Origin: Stutzerimonas kunmingensis
Lineage (GTDB): Bacteria > Pseudomonadota > Gammaproteobacteria > Pseudomonadales > Pseudomonadaceae
Assembly (NCBI RefSeq): GCF_900114065.1
Contig: NZ_FORS01000002.1
Coordinates: 248,001 to 312,000, forward strand
Direction of reading: 5' to 3'
Length of the DNA stretch: 64,000 bases
Part shown: positions 17,296 through 26,694 of the stretch, one piece after another
Layout of the letters: each line of letters begins with the position of its first letter
Numbering within the stretch: the first letter of the stretch is position 1
The notes under the pieces: generated by a model
Database searches by the model: none
What the model was told of the DNA's origin: nothing
The model's input: only the letters and a program-made list of their open reading frames with translations
Program-made: the position numbers and the translations under genes

Positions 17296-17298
17296 GCT

Positions 17299-18795
17299 TC
17301 ACAGCACGGTGAAGCGGCCGCTGAGGCTGCCGAGGCGACCGGCCAGCTCGTGCAGCTGACGTCCATCGTTATCCAGCTCGCTGGCGTCCCCTGCGTTACG
17401 CTCGGCGACCTGCTGCACGCTCTGCAGATGACGCCCCATATCGGCTGAAACCGCGGTCTGTTCGTGGGTCGCGGCGGCAATCATTTCGTTCATCTGGCTG
17501 ATGTCCTCGATCTCGCTGGCGATAGCGTCCAGCAGGGCGGTGGTGTCCTGGCTGCTGCTCACGCAACGGGCCACGCTGTCGCGGCTGTTCTGCATCGCTT
17601 CGGTGGCCTTGCGACTGCCTTGCTGCAGGCGGCTGATGATGCCCTGGATCTCGGTGGTGGAAGCTGCGGTCTTCTGCGCCAGATTGCGCACCTCGTCGGC
17701 GACCACGGCGAACCCGCGACCCTGTTCCCCGGCCCGTGCGGCCTCGATGGCGGCATTGAGGGCGAGCAGGTTGGTCTGTTCGGCGATGGTACGGATCACC
17801 TCCAGCACGCGGTCGATCTGCTCCGATTGCGCAGCCAGGTCCTGAACCACGCGGTCGGTGCCTTCGATGTGTTCGGCAAGGGTGCCGATCTCGCTGCGTA
17901 CGCTGCTGACCGCGCTGCGGCCCTGGCCGGCCTTCTGGCTGGCACCCTGGGCAGCCTGCGCCGCGCGATCGGCGTGGCCGGCGACGTCATCTATGGCTAC
18001 GGTCATCTGCTGCATGGCTTCGACCATGTAGGCAGTCTCGTCCAGTTGGCGGCTGGCACCGTCACGCAGCTGGCGGGTAGCCTCGCTGAGGTTGGCGGCG
18101 GTGCCGCCCAGCCCCGCGGTGTCGCGTACCACGGCGCCGACCAGATCGCCCAGCTGGTCGAGCAGTTGATTGAAGCGCTGGGTGACCGGCCCGCTGACCT
18201 GGCTGCGGTAGCTCAGATCGATGCGTTCGGGACGCGCGGTGATGGCGGCGGCAGCGCCGAGCAGCGCTTCGCCTTCGCGGGCCTCGGCGGCGGCACGGAT
18301 TGCCAGATAGACCAGGATTGCGCTTTCCAGCACCACGTAGAACGCATGCAGGAATACCTCGCCCCAGTTGCCATCGGGCATCAGGAATACGTCGGTGCCC
18401 TGTTGTTGCAGGGCGAAAAAGCTCAGGTGGTGCACGGCGATGGTCAGCGCGGCGACGACGATGGGCAGCCAGTCGCGGTAATACACCAGGAACGCCAACA
18501 GGGCGAAGATACCGAAATGCATCTCCAGCATGCCGTGTGCCTGGTTGATATGCAGCGCGGAGAACACCATGAATGCTGCGCCGATCAGGCAGCGCAGCAG
18601 ACGTTGACCAGGGATCAGCATGTACAGCGCAGTTACGGCCACGCCGGTCAGCCCGCCGATGACCAGTGCTTGCGCCCAAGTGCCATGGAAAGCCGCCACG
18701 CCGAACGAATAGGCGACCAGAAACCAGATCACACCCAGCATGATGCGATCGGCCTTGAGGTAATGCGCTTGCAGCGTGACGCTTTCGCTGTTCAT
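17299..18795 (-). CDS. Methyl-accepting chemotaxis protein with polytopic membrane sensor
   Basis: A 498-residue chemoreceptor. Residues about 15-195 hold five or six hydrophobic helices rather than a periplasmic ligand domain, with histidines in and near the membrane ([16 protein letters not shown] and [13 protein letters not shown]). A linker leads to a standard signalling domain with the near-invariant hairpin tip ([20 protein letters not shown] then [14 protein letters not shown]). It should signal to CheA/CheW at the pole. The intramembrane His pattern could bind haem, a metal or a quinone, but this is inference. It follows the CFA-type gene on the same strand after 43 bases and may be the last gene of that transcript. 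Confidence 0.88.
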   Translation of the reverse strand: MNSESVTLQAHYLKADRIMLGVIWFLVAYSFGVAAFHGTWAQALVIGGLTGVAVTALYMLIPGQRLLRCLIGAAFMVFSALHINQAHGMLEMHFGIFALLAFLVYYRDWLPIVVAALTIAVHHLSFFALQQQGTDVFLMPDGNWGEVFLHAFYVVLESAILVYLAIRAAAEAREGEALLGAAAAITARPERIDLSYRSQVSGPVTQRFNQLLDQLGDLVGAVVRDTAGLGGTAANLSEATRQLRDGASRQLDETAYMVEAMQQMTVAIDDVAGHADRAAQAAQGASQKAGQGRSAVSSVRSEIGTLAEHIEGTDRVVQDLAAQSEQIDRVLEVIRTIAEQTNLLALNAAIEAARAGEQGRGFAVVADEVRNLAQKTAASTTEIQGIISRLQQGSRKATEAMQNSRDSVARCVSSSQDTTALLDAIASEIEDISQMNEMIAAATHEQTAVSADMGRHLQSVQQVAERNAGDASELDNDGRQLHELAGRLGSLSGRFTVL

Positions 18796-18838
18796 GGATG
18801 ACTCCGGGTGAAAGTCCGCACTCCTGTTATCGGGCGCC

Positions 18839-20116
18839 TCATGTCGCGCTTGACCCGTCGTAGAGCGGTTTCCGACGAGCGCCCGGTTTGGCCAGCAGCA
18901 GCTGTGCGGTGCCGATGGCGCGCTCGATGAAGCCGCCCTCGCAGTAGCACAGGTAGAACTCCCATAGCCGGTAGAAATAGTCGTCGTAACCGTGGCGCTC
19001 CAGCTCGCCGCGGGCGCGGCGGAAGTTCTCGTGCCACAGGCGCAGGGTGCGCGCGTAGTGTTCGCCGAAGTCCTCCATGTGCAGCAGGTTCATGTCCGAG
19101 TCGCTGGTTACGACATTGAGCATGCGCTGCATGGAGGGCAGGGCACCGCCGGGGAAGATGTAGCGCTGGATGAAGTCGACGCTGCGGCGCGCCTGTTCGT
19201 AGCGCTGGTCGCGAATGGTGATGGCTTGCAGCAGCATCAGCCCGTCGTCCTTGAGCAGCCGCGAGCACTGTCGGAAGTAAGTCGGCAGGAAGTCGTGGCC
19301 GACCGCTTCGATCATTTCGATGGACACCAGCTTGTCGAACTGACCGTCGAGATCGCGATAGTCCTGCAGCAGCAGGGTGATGCGGTCCTGCAGGCCCTGT
19401 TCTTCGATGCGCCGCTGGGTGTAGGCGAACTGTTCGCGCGACAGCGTGGTGGTGGTCACCCGGCAGCCACGGTGGATGGCGGCATAGAGCGCCATGCTTC
19501 CCCAGCCGGTACCGATCTCCAGCAGATGGTCCTCGGGCTGCAGGTCGAGCTTATCGCAGATGCGTTCGAGCTTGTGCAGCTGGGCCTGTTCCAGACCCTG
19601 TTCGGGGCTGGTGAACATTGCCGCCGAGTACATCATGGTCGGGTCGAGAAACTGCTCGAAGAGCTCGTTGCCGAGGTCGTAATGGGCGGCGATGTTGCGC
19701 TGTGAGCCGCTGCGGGTGTTGCGGTTGAACCAGTGCAACGCCCTGATCACCGGCTGGCCGAACAGCGCCAGGCTGCCCCGCTCTATGTTGTCGAGCACGT
19801 CCATGTTGGCGACGAACAGGCGGATCACCGCGGTCAGGTCCGGGCTGTGCCAGTAGCCGTGAATGTAGGCTTCGCCGGCGCCGATCGAGCCGCGCGCGGC
19901 GATCAGGCCCCAGGCGGCACTGTCGGTTATATGAATTTCTGCCTTGAGCGGGCTCGCCAGATCGCCGAACTGCTGGCAGACATCGCCGTGTTGCAGTCTC
20001 AGCAACCCGTGGCGCAGGTGTTTGAGCTGATTCAGCACGGTACGGCGCAGCAGGCTGCTGGCCAGTCCCATGCCCGCCAGCGGACGGACTTTGACGGTCA
20101 GGCTAGGGCTCTTCAT
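18839..20116 (-). CDS. Cyclopropane-fatty-acid-synthase-family SAM methyltransferase (UfaM-like candidate)
   Basis: A 425-residue CFA-family methyltransferase that acts on unsaturated phospholipid acyl chains. Motifs: [42 protein letters not shown] (SAM site), [33 protein letters not shown] and [13 protein letters not shown]. Position after DUF1365 and FAD-oxidoreductase genes is the arrangement seen in light- or singlet-oxygen-induced lipid-modification clusters, where such an enzyme (UfaM) methylates cis-vaccenate on the way to furan fatty acids. It is distinct from the housekeeping Cfa. It is the last clear gene of an eight-gene minus-strand operon and overlaps DUF1365 by 14 bases. Confidence 0.87.
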   Translation of the reverse strand: MKSPSLTVKVRPLAGMGLASSLLRRTVLNQLKHLRHGLLRLQHGDVCQQFGDLASPLKAEIHITDSAAWGLIAARGSIGAGEAYIHGYWHSPDLTAVIRLFVANMDVLDNIERGSLALFGQPVIRALHWFNRNTRSGSQRNIAAHYDLGNELFEQFLDPTMMYSAAMFTSPEQGLEQAQLHKLERICDKLDLQPEDHLLEIGTGWGSMALYAAIHRGCRVTTTTLSREQFAYTQRRIEEQGLQDRITLLLQDYRDLDGQFDKLVSIEMIEAVGHDFLPTYFRQCSRLLKDDGLMLLQAITIRDQRYEQARRSVDFIQRYIFPGGALPSMQRMLNVVTSDSDMNLLHMEDFGEHYARTLRLWHENFRRARGELERHGYDDYFYRLWEFYLCYCEGGFIERAIGTAQLLLAKPGARRKPLYDGSSAT

Positions 20117-20918
20117 GGCGGGCTCCGGTGGGTTGCGTGACGGCCAGCCCGTACGCCTTGGTAGCGGGCTGATGGGTGAAGATTGGTGTGCGCTTGAGCA
20201 GCAGGCGCAGCGCCTGCCAGTAGATGGCGAGCAGGGTCTTGGCGGTCATCCAGGGGAAGCCGAGCAGGTAGCGGTGCACCGCGCCGCAAGTCAGCGCCTG
20301 GCGTTGCAGACCGAGGGTGGCGTCGAACAGCTTCTGCTCGCCCTGCCAGTCCTCCATGTGCACGCCTATGCGTCGTCCCGGCGGGTTGAAGCGCATGCGG
20401 TATTCCAGCTCGCCGGGCAGGAACGGCGAGACGTGGAAGGTCTTCGCCACCGTGCAGCGCAGGTTGCGATTGCCGGATGCCGGCAGCACGTAGTGATAAC
20501 GCTCGCGCCAGGGGGTGTTGCTGACTTCGCAGAGCACCGCGGTCAGCTGTTCCTGTTCGTCGAAGCAATAGAAGAAGCTGACCGGGTTGAAGCACAGCCC
20601 CCAGCTGCGCGGCTGGGTCAGCAGGCGCACGGCACCGGTGACCGGCCGCCCGAGGGCTTCGCTGACCCGCTGGCGGACCGCGTCGGCCAGCGCGATGCCC
20701 TGGCTGGTGTATTGCGGCAGGTAGTCGCGCTCGCGGAAGGAAAATGCGGCGAAGCGGGCACGCCCACTCAGGGGCGAAAGCCCGAGCACGGCGTCCTGTT
20801 CGGCTAGGTCGAGGTACAGCAACCCCATGCGATAGCTGAACGCATGGGCCCGCGGCGCGAAGCGCCGATGCTGCACCCAGCCGCTGTACAGCGCGCTGTG
20901 CACGATGGCGCTGCTCAC
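20103..20918 (-). CDS. DUF1365 family protein
   Basis: A 271-residue DUF1365 protein of unknown biochemistry. Typical stretches are YSGWVQHRRFAPRAHAFSYR near the start, RSWGLCFNPVSFFYCFD, KTFHVSPFLP and YRMRFNPPG. The family nearly always sits between an FAD amine-oxidase-like gene and a CFA-family methyltransferase, as here, implying a role in the same lipid modification. The start is GTG 20918, whose GTGA overlaps the stop of the preceding FAD gene; a longer frame upstream would run through that gene and is rejected. Confidence 0.87.
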   Translation of the reverse strand: MSSAIVHSALYSGWVQHRRFAPRAHAFSYRMGLLYLDLAEQDAVLGLSPLSGRARFAAFSFRERDYLPQYTSQGIALADAVRQRVSEALGRPVTGAVRLLTQPRSWGLCFNPVSFFYCFDEQEQLTAVLCEVSNTPWRERYHYVLPASGNRNLRCTVAKTFHVSPFLPGELEYRMRFNPPGRRIGVHMEDWQGEQKLFDATLGLQRQALTCGAVHRYLLGFPWMTAKTLLAIYWQALRLLLKRTPIFTHQPATKAYGLAVTQPTGARHEEP

Positions 20919-22162
20919 AGCGACTCTCCGAAGGCGGCGGCGACGCGCAACGCGCTGACCACACCGTCCTCGTGGAAGCCATTGCCCCAGTAGGCACCAC
21001 AAAAGTAGCTGTGCCGGGCGCCGAGGAGTTCGTCGGCACGGGTCTGCGCGTCGATGCCGGCCAGGCTGTACTGCGGGTGGGCGTAGGAGAAGCGCGCGAG
21101 GATCAGGTCCGGATCGATCGCTTCGCTCTGGTTGAGGCTGACGCAGAAGGTTTCCGGCGACTCGATGCCCTGCAGGATGTTCATGTTGTAGGTCACCGCG
21201 GCCTGCTGCGTGGTCGGCCCACCGAGGCGGTAGTTCCAGCTGGCCCAGGCGCGGCGACGCTTGGGCAGCAGGCGCGTATCGGTGTGCAGCACCACGTCGT
21301 TTGCTGCGTAGCCGATGGCTCCGAGGATCTCTCGTTCGACCCGGCTCGGTTCGGCCAGCAGGCTCAGCGCCTGGTCGCTGTGACAGGCGAAGATCACCTT
21401 GTCGAAACGCTCGGCACCGGCCGGGCTCTGGATCGTTACGCCGTGCTCATCGCGCAGCACCTCGAACACCGGGCAGTTGAGACGGATGTGCTGGCTGAAA
21501 CCCCGCGTCAGTGGCGATACATAGGCGCTGGAGCCGCCTTCGACGACGTACCACTGTGGGCGATCGCTCACCGACAGCAGCCCGTGGTTCTTGAAGAAGC
21601 GGATGAAGAATTCCACCGGGAATTCCAGCATGTCGGCCAGCGACATCGACCAGATCGCCGCGCCCATCGGCACGATGTAGTGATCGATGAAGCGCTGGCT
21701 GTAGCGGCCCAGCTTGAGGTAGTCGCCGAGGGTGACCTGGGCCCCGATGCGGCCGTGCTTGTAGTCATCCAGCGCTTCGCGGTTGAAGCGCAGGATGTCG
21801 CGGATCATGCCCCAGAAGGGCGGCGAGAGTAGGTTGCTGCGCTGGGCGAACAGGGTGTTGAGGTCGTGGCCGTTGTATTCCAGGTCGCTGCGCGGGTCGC
21901 TCACCGAAAAGCTCATTTCGGTCGGCTTGTAGCGCCCCCCGATTTTGTCCAGCAACTTGATGAAGTTGGGGTAGGTCCAGTCGTTGAAGACGATGAAGCC
22001 GGTGTCCACCGCGTAGTCCCGGCCGTGCATGCGAAAGTCGACGGTATGGGTGTGACCACCGATCCAGCTGGCGGATTCGAACACCGCGATCTGGTGCTGA
22101 CGGGACAGCAGATGCGCACAGGTAAGTCCGGCAATACCGCTGCCGATGATGGCGATCTTCAT
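20915..22162 (-). CDS. FAD-dependent amine-oxidase-family oxidoreductase
   Basis: A 415-residue flavoprotein with an N-terminal Rossmann site (KIAIIGSGIAGLTCAHLLS, then a Glu about residue 32 and GGHTHTVD) and C-terminal FAD region ending FCGAYWGNGFHEDGV. It belongs to the amine-oxidase/phytoene-desaturase-like group found next to DUF1365 and CFA genes. In furan-fatty-acid producers a desaturase and an oxygenase act after the methyltransferase; this protein is a candidate for such a step, but the assignment is inference. The ATG at 22162 is two bases after the SDR stop. It likely acts at the inner face of the membrane on lipid. Confidence 0.85.
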   Translation of the reverse strand: MKIAIIGSGIAGLTCAHLLSRQHQIAVFESASWIGGHTHTVDFRMHGRDYAVDTGFIVFNDWTYPNFIKLLDKIGGRYKPTEMSFSVSDPRSDLEYNGHDLNTLFAQRSNLLSPPFWGMIRDILRFNREALDDYKHGRIGAQVTLGDYLKLGRYSQRFIDHYIVPMGAAIWSMSLADMLEFPVEFFIRFFKNHGLLSVSDRPQWYVVEGGSSAYVSPLTRGFSQHIRLNCPVFEVLRDEHGVTIQSPAGAERFDKVIFACHSDQALSLLAEPSRVEREILGAIGYAANDVVLHTDTRLLPKRRRAWASWNYRLGGPTTQQAAVTYNMNILQGIESPETFCVSLNQSEAIDPDLILARFSYAHPQYSLAGIDAQTRADELLGARHSYFCGAYWGNGFHEDGVVSALRVAAAFGESL

Positions 22163-22164
22163 GG

Positions 22165-22932
22165 TTATCCTTCCTTGAGTGGCGTGCGCGCTAGTCGCCG
22201 GCCGAGGGCGAATTGCAGGCGTGCGGGCAGCAGTGAGAGCAGGCGCAGTACGGCGATGAACGGCGCGGGAAAAGCGATGTGCAGCGGGCGGCGTTCCAGG
22301 TGCCGGGCGATCTGCCGTGCGGCCTTGTCCGCCGGCCAGGTCATGGGCATGGCAAAGTCGTTGCGACGGGTCAGCGGCGTGTCGACGAAACCGGGGCTGA
22401 CGAGGGTAACGTCGATGCCCTCGCTGGCCAGATCCAGACGCAGTGATTCGAGCAGGTAGCGCAGCGCAGCCTTGGATGCGCCGTAAGCCCCGGCACGCGG
22501 TAGCGGCAGCCAGGTCACCGAGCTGCCGACACCGACCAGATGCGGGCGCACCCCTTGGCGCAGCAGTGGCAATGCGGCCTCGATGCAGTAGCCGACGGCA
22601 AGCACGTTGGCGCCCATCACACGCCCCAGCAGCGCCGCGTCGAACCGGCCAGCGTCGATGTATTCGCAGGTGCCGGCGTTGAGGATCACGCTGTCCAGTG
22701 CGCCCCATTGCGTCTGGATGGCGGTGCCGATGTCGTGCACCTGTTCGCTGTCGGTGAGATCCCCGGGCAACACCAGTACTCGCCCCGGGTAACGCCGGGC
22801 AAAGGCCTGCAGCGGCTCGGCACGGCGCGCCGAGAGTGCCAGGCAGTGCCCGGCGGCGAGCAGTTGGCGCGCCAGCTCCAGGCCGATGCCACTGCTGGCG
22901 CCGGTCAGCCAGATACGTCGCGAGAGGTTCAC
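22165..22932 (-). CDS. Short-chain dehydrogenase/reductase
   Basis: A 255-residue classical SDR: TGASSGIG cofactor motif at residues 8-15, NAG in ILNAGTCEY, catalytic Ser in VGVGSSVTW and YGASK for the Tyr/Lys pair. Substrate unknown; homologues sit in the same photolyase-CFA neighbourhood, so a lipid- or pterin-linked reduction is plausible. It starts with GTG at 22932, overlapping the stop of the SnoaL-like gene by GTGA, which marks translational coupling. Confidence 0.85.
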   Translation of the reverse strand: MNLSRRIWLTGASSGIGLELARQLLAAGHCLALSARRAEPLQAFARRYPGRVLVLPGDLTDSEQVHDIGTAIQTQWGALDSVILNAGTCEYIDAGRFDAALLGRVMGANVLAVGYCIEAALPLLRQGVRPHLVGVGSSVTWLPLPRAGAYGASKAALRYLLESLRLDLASEGIDVTLVSPGFVDTPLTRRNDFAMPMTWPADKAARQIARHLERRPLHIAFPAPFIAVLRLLSLLPARLQFALGRRLARTPLKEG

Positions 22933-23357
22933 GCGAGCCTCCGCTGCAGCCAGCGAATGGCCGCGCCGAGCAGCGGCACATGCTGATAGAGCAGGGCGCC
23001 GGCATCGAAGTAGTCGCGGTGGCGGACGACTTTGCCTGCGCCATTCCAGCGCAGCAGCGAGCAGCCTTCGAGGCTGATCAGCTCGCCGCCGTTCAGCCGC
23101 GGATGACGGTAGCTCATGATCCAGCGCAGATAGCCCTGGCCGTCGCATACCTCGTCGTGGCTGATGAACTCGAAATGCAGGTGTTCGACGTTGGCGTACA
23201 GCTCGCTGAAATAGCGTTCCAGCTCGACGAGCCCGCAGACCTCATGCAGCGGGTCAGTGAAGTGCACGTCGGCGCTGTAGAGGTCGCGCAGGCGGTCGAG
23301 ATTGCTCGCGTCGAGGCGGGCGAACTCGCAGGCGAAAGACTGCAGGAAGCCGCTCAT
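22929..23357 (-). CDS. SnoaL/NTF2-like small protein
   Basis: A 142-residue NTF2-fold protein of the SnoaL type: LRDLYSADVHFTDPLHEV at about residues 23-40, a central helix with RYFSELYANVEHLHFEF, and C-terminal strands with a His/Asp pair in RHRDYFD. Some members are isomerases or hydrolases; others only bind small molecules. It is coupled on both sides by four-base overlaps to the photolyase and SDR genes, so it belongs to the light-response operon. No specific substrate can be given. Confidence 0.8.
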   Translation of the reverse strand: MSGFLQSFACEFARLDASNLDRLRDLYSADVHFTDPLHEVCGLVELERYFSELYANVEHLHFEFISHDEVCDGQGYLRWIMSYRHPRLNGGELISLEGCSLLRWNGAGKVVRHRDYFDAGALLYQHVPLLGAAIRWLQRRLA

Positions 23358-24784
23358 GCTTGCGCATCCGGCAGGTTGCGGAAGGCATCCAGCGCCCGCG
23401 CCCGGCTGGCGCCGAGGTCGACGATGGGGGCGGGGTACTCGGTTACGCCGAACAGGCTGCGGTGCGCCGACGGGTTATGCACGTCGCGCCTGCTCAGGTG
23501 CTGCAGCTCGGGAAGCCAGCGGCGCAGGAACTGCCCGTCCGGGTCGAAGCGTTGCGACTGGCTGATCGGATTGAACAGGCGGAAGTAGGGCACCGAATCC
23601 GTGCCGGTGGACGCGCTCCATTGCCAGCCGCCATTGTTGGCGGCCAGGTCGCCGTCGATCAGGTGACGCATGAACCAGCGCTCGCCCTCACGCCAGTCGA
23701 TCAGCAGGTTCTTGCTGAGGAACATGGCGACGACCATGCGCAGACGGTTGTGCATCCAGCCGGTTTCCTGCATCTGGCGCATGGCCGCATCGATGATCGG
23801 AAAGCCGGTGCGGCCCTGCTGCCATGCTTCCAGCTCATACGGCGTGCGCCGCCAGGGCAGTGCCTCGGTTTCCGGGCGGAAGGCGCGGTACATGGACACC
23901 CGCGGATAGCCGACCAGGATGTGCTTGTAGAACTCGCGCCAGAGCAGTTCGTTGATCCAGGTGGTGACGCCGGTGCTGCCGCTGTCCAGCTCGCCCTGGT
24001 TGTAGCCAAGCGCCGCGTGCAGGCACTGGCGGATGGAAATGACGCCGGCGGCGAGGTAGGCCGACAGCTGGCTGGTGCCGGGCTCGGCGGGCAGGTCGCG
24101 GCGCTGGTGGTATTCGTTCAGGTCATCTTCGACGAACGCTGCCAGGCGGCGTTGGGCGAAGGCTTCGCCGGCTGGCCAGAGCGCGCGCAGATAGTCCGTG
24201 GGTCGCGGAAAACCGGTGACCGTCGTGGGTATCGGGTCACTGGTGATACCCAGCGGCGCCTGGGCCGCAGGCACCGGCTCGCAGGCTGGCAGCGATACGC
24301 TCAGGCGGGCAAGGCAGGCCTTGCGGAACTGGCTGAACACCTTGAAGTAGCTGCCCGACTGCGTCTGTACGCTACCCGGAGTGAACAGCAGCTGGTCGAG
24401 ATGGCCGCGCACGCTGATGCCGGCCGCTTCCAGATGCGTCGTAACTGCCTGATCGCGGCGCTGCTCGTTTACCCCGTACTCGTCGTTGTAATGCAGCCGC
24501 TGCACGCCCTGTTCGCGGCAGACCTTCAGCAGCGCGTCGGGTACCGTCTGCCAATCATCGACCTCGCGAATCAGCAGCGGGACGTTGAGCGCGCCCAGCC
24601 GCGTCGACAGCTCGGCGAGGTTACGCAGCCAGAAGTCGACCTTGCACGGGGCGTCATCGTGGGCGAGCCATTGCCCCGGGGTCACCAGATACAGCGCCAC
24701 GGTAGGGCCGCAAGCCATCGCAGCCGCGAGGGCGGTGTTGTCGCTTGTGCGCAGATCGCTGCGCAGCCAGAGCAGCTGGGTCAT
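23354..24784 (-). CDS. phrB: Deoxyribodipyrimidine photolyase
   Basis: A 476-residue class I CPD photolyase. The N-terminal antenna domain begins LLWLRSDLRTSDN. The FAD-binding C-terminal half shows GTSQLSAYLAAGVIS, WINELLWREFYKHIL, GRTGFPIIDAAMRQM, GWMHNRLRMVVAMFLSKNLL, NNGGWQWSASTGTD and YFRLFNPISQSQRFDP, including the Asn/Trp residues around FAD and the substrate site. It uses blue light to split cyclobutane pyrimidine dimers. It is translationally coupled to the MerR gene upstream (ATGA overlap) and lies in the TGTACA-controlled operon, fitting light-induced repair. Confidence 0.94.
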   Translation of the reverse strand: MTQLLWLRSDLRTSDNTALAAAMACGPTVALYLVTPGQWLAHDDAPCKVDFWLRNLAELSTRLGALNVPLLIREVDDWQTVPDALLKVCREQGVQRLHYNDEYGVNEQRRDQAVTTHLEAAGISVRGHLDQLLFTPGSVQTQSGSYFKVFSQFRKACLARLSVSLPACEPVPAAQAPLGITSDPIPTTVTGFPRPTDYLRALWPAGEAFAQRRLAAFVEDDLNEYHQRRDLPAEPGTSQLSAYLAAGVISIRQCLHAALGYNQGELDSGSTGVTTWINELLWREFYKHILVGYPRVSMYRAFRPETEALPWRRTPYELEAWQQGRTGFPIIDAAMRQMQETGWMHNRLRMVVAMFLSKNLLIDWREGERWFMRHLIDGDLAANNGGWQWSASTGTDSVPYFRLFNPISQSQRFDPDGQFLRRWLPELQHLSRRDVHNPSAHRSLFGVTEYPAPIVDLGASRARALDAFRNLPDAQA

Positions 24785-25716
24785 GACGCACTCCCTTCGC
24801 TACCGGGCAGCAGGCCGGCGCCATGCAGTTGCTGCAGGGCGCCGAGGGGACCCTCAGCGAGCATCAGCCCGCGATGTCGGTGCAGCTCGGGTGCATGGAT
24901 ATGAACGGCCGGCCCGGCCACACAGAGCGGCGCGACGCTTTGCTCGATCAGACGCGGCAGGTCGCGTTGCAGGCAGTTGCCCGGCAGGCTGTTGCTCGCA
25001 TAGAGCAACAGGGCGCGCGGCAGGATGCGCTCCATCGCCAGGTTCAGCTCGTTTAGCGGTACCGGCCACTCGACGACTTCAACTGGGCAGTCGGTGCTGG
25101 AGACGAGCCAGGCGGTCAACCACAGACCGGGCGCGAAGGACTCGTTATCCAGATTGGCGAGCAACAGCGGACGCCCGACCTGCTGCCGGTTGTTGAAATA
25201 GATGCGGGTCGCCAGTTTGCTGCGCAGCCAGGAATGAACCAGCGCCCGCTCCACCGCTGCACCGTACTGGCCCTGCCAGCGCTGTTCGAGTGCCTCGAGC
25301 AGTGGATGCAGCAGGTGCTGGCAGAGCGTGCGCGGCGGATACAGCGCCATGGCCCGGTTGAAGGCATCGTCCAGGCGCCGTTCGCTGAGGCGGTCGATGG
25401 CCTGCAGCAGCTCTTCGAGCAGCTCCGACCACTGGTTCTGCCTGGGCAGCTCCGGCGGCGTGGTGGTGTCCAGCAGCGGCTTGATCTGGCTGACCGAAAC
25501 GCCGCGATTGAGCCAGGTGAGGATGTCGCGGATGCGCTGGATATGTGCTTCTTCGTACAGCCGATGGCCCTTGGGCGTGCGCAGCGGGACGATCAGCCCG
25601 TAACGGCGCTCCCAGGCACGCAGGGTCACGGCGTTGACGCCGGTGATGCGCGCCACTTCGCGGATCGGCAGGAGGCCGTCGGCCGTCAGCTGCGTCAGGT
25701 CCGTTGATTCATTCAT
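24781..25716 (-). CDS. MerR-family regulator, class II LitR-like (PplR-type)
   Basis: A 311-residue regulator. An N-terminal MerR helix-turn-helix (PIREVARITGVNAVTLRAWE, GHRLYEEAHIQRIRDIL) is followed by a cobalamin-binding-like domain that shows none of the B12-ligand motif (Glu-x-x-His-x-x-Gly) of CarH/LitR. This is the pattern of class II LitR proteins, which in Pseudomonas putida (PplR) work with a short LOV protein instead of B12. Its DNA-recognition segment is nearly identical to that of the second MerR gene at 36.9 kb, so both probably read the same TGTACA operators. It overlaps photolyase by ATGA and follows the DUF523 gene by two bases, so it should autoregulate. Confidence 0.87.
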   Translation of the reverse strand: MNESTDLTQLTADGLLPIREVARITGVNAVTLRAWERRYGLIVPLRTPKGHRLYEEAHIQRIRDILTWLNRGVSVSQIKPLLDTTTPPELPRQNQWSELLEELLQAIDRLSERRLDDAFNRAMALYPPRTLCQHLLHPLLEALEQRWQGQYGAAVERALVHSWLRSKLATRIYFNNRQQVGRPLLLANLDNESFAPGLWLTAWLVSSTDCPVEVVEWPVPLNELNLAMERILPRALLLYASNSLPGNCLQRDLPRLIEQSVAPLCVAGPAVHIHAPELHRHRGLMLAEGPLGALQQLHGAGLLPGSEGSAS

Positions 25717-25718
25717 GT

Positions 25719-26678
25719 TCAGATTCCGTTGCGCAGGCTGAGGGTTTCGGGATGCGGCTGCATGTAGGCCTGGCGTGCGACGTAATGATCGGGATGCCGA
25801 CGGAAGTGGTGCTTGAGCAGGGTCAGCGGCACCACCAGCGGGATGACGCCGGCGCGATACTGATCGATGAGGTGGCGCATCTCGCGGCGGTCCTCCGCGC
25901 CAAGCGCGTCCTTGAGGTAACCGCTTAGATGCAGCAGCACGTTGCAGTGCGTACCGCGGGTGGCCGGCTTCTTCAGCGCCTGCATCAGCTGGCTGAAGTA
26001 CTGCGGTGCGAACTCCTCCAGCGAGTGTTCCGCCAGTTGCGCGACCAGCCGGCCGAGCACCTTGTACTGCAGCGGGTTGCTCGCCATCAGCTGGTACTTG
26101 TAGCGCGAGTGGAAATCGACGATGGCCCGGCGGCTGAGGCCGGCCTGGCGCAGGCGCTGCCAGTCGGCATGGGCATAGACGCGGGTGAGGAAGTTTTCGC
26201 GCAGCACGGCATCGTTCAGTCGACCGTCCTCTTCGACCGGCAGATCCGGACAGGCCTGCATCAGCGCCTGGGCGAACACGCCGCTACCACCTCCGGGCTG
26301 GGTATGGCCGTTGGCGGCATAGACCTTGACCCGCTCCATGCCGCAGGACGGCGATTTCTGCATAAGGATGTAGCCGTTGATGTCGTGCAACTGCTCGGCG
26401 ATCTGCCGACCGTAGGCGGCGAGGGCTTCGGTGACATCCAGCTCGGGACGTACGGTGCCGACAGCCTTTGGTGCGTCGGTGTCACCGACCAGGCGGATCG
26501 GCTCGCGAGGTGTGCCAAGGCCGATGGCAACCTCCGGGCACACCGGCACGAACTCGAAGTGCTGCGCCAGGGTTTCGCTGCACAGGCGTGATTCCTTGTG
26601 GCCACCGTTGAAACGCACCGGATTACCAAGCAGGCAGGCGCTGATTCCAATCTTGGGCGTGGGGAGCTTGGTGTGCAT
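25719..26678 (-). CDS. DUF523-DUF1722 two-domain protein (YbgA-like)
   Basis: A 319-residue protein: N-terminal DUF523 (GISACLLGNPVRFNGGHK, FVPVCPEVAIGLGTPREPIR, ILMQKSPSCGMERV, with conserved Cys residues) and C-terminal DUF1722 (FLTRVYAHADWQ, FHSRYKYQLMASNP, HLIDQYRAGVIPLVVPLTLL). The enzymatic function is unknown; the cysteine/histidine pattern hints at a metal or cluster site. It is the first gene of the light-response operon, starting at ATG 26678, 17 bases from the nearest TGTACA. An upstream in-frame ATG would place the operators inside the coding region and is rejected. Confidence 0.85.
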   Translation of the reverse strand: MHTKLPTPKIGISACLLGNPVRFNGGHKESRLCSETLAQHFEFVPVCPEVAIGLGTPREPIRLVGDTDAPKAVGTVRPELDVTEALAAYGRQIAEQLHDINGYILMQKSPSCGMERVKVYAANGHTQPGGGSGVFAQALMQACPDLPVEEDGRLNDAVLRENFLTRVYAHADWQRLRQAGLSRRAIVDFHSRYKYQLMASNPLQYKVLGRLVAQLAEHSLEEFAPQYFSQLMQALKKPATRGTHCNVLLHLSGYLKDALGAEDRREMRHLIDQYRAGVIPLVVPLTLLKHHFRRHPDHYVARQAYMQPHPETLSLRNGI

Positions 26679-26694
26679 GATGGCGACCTCGTCT

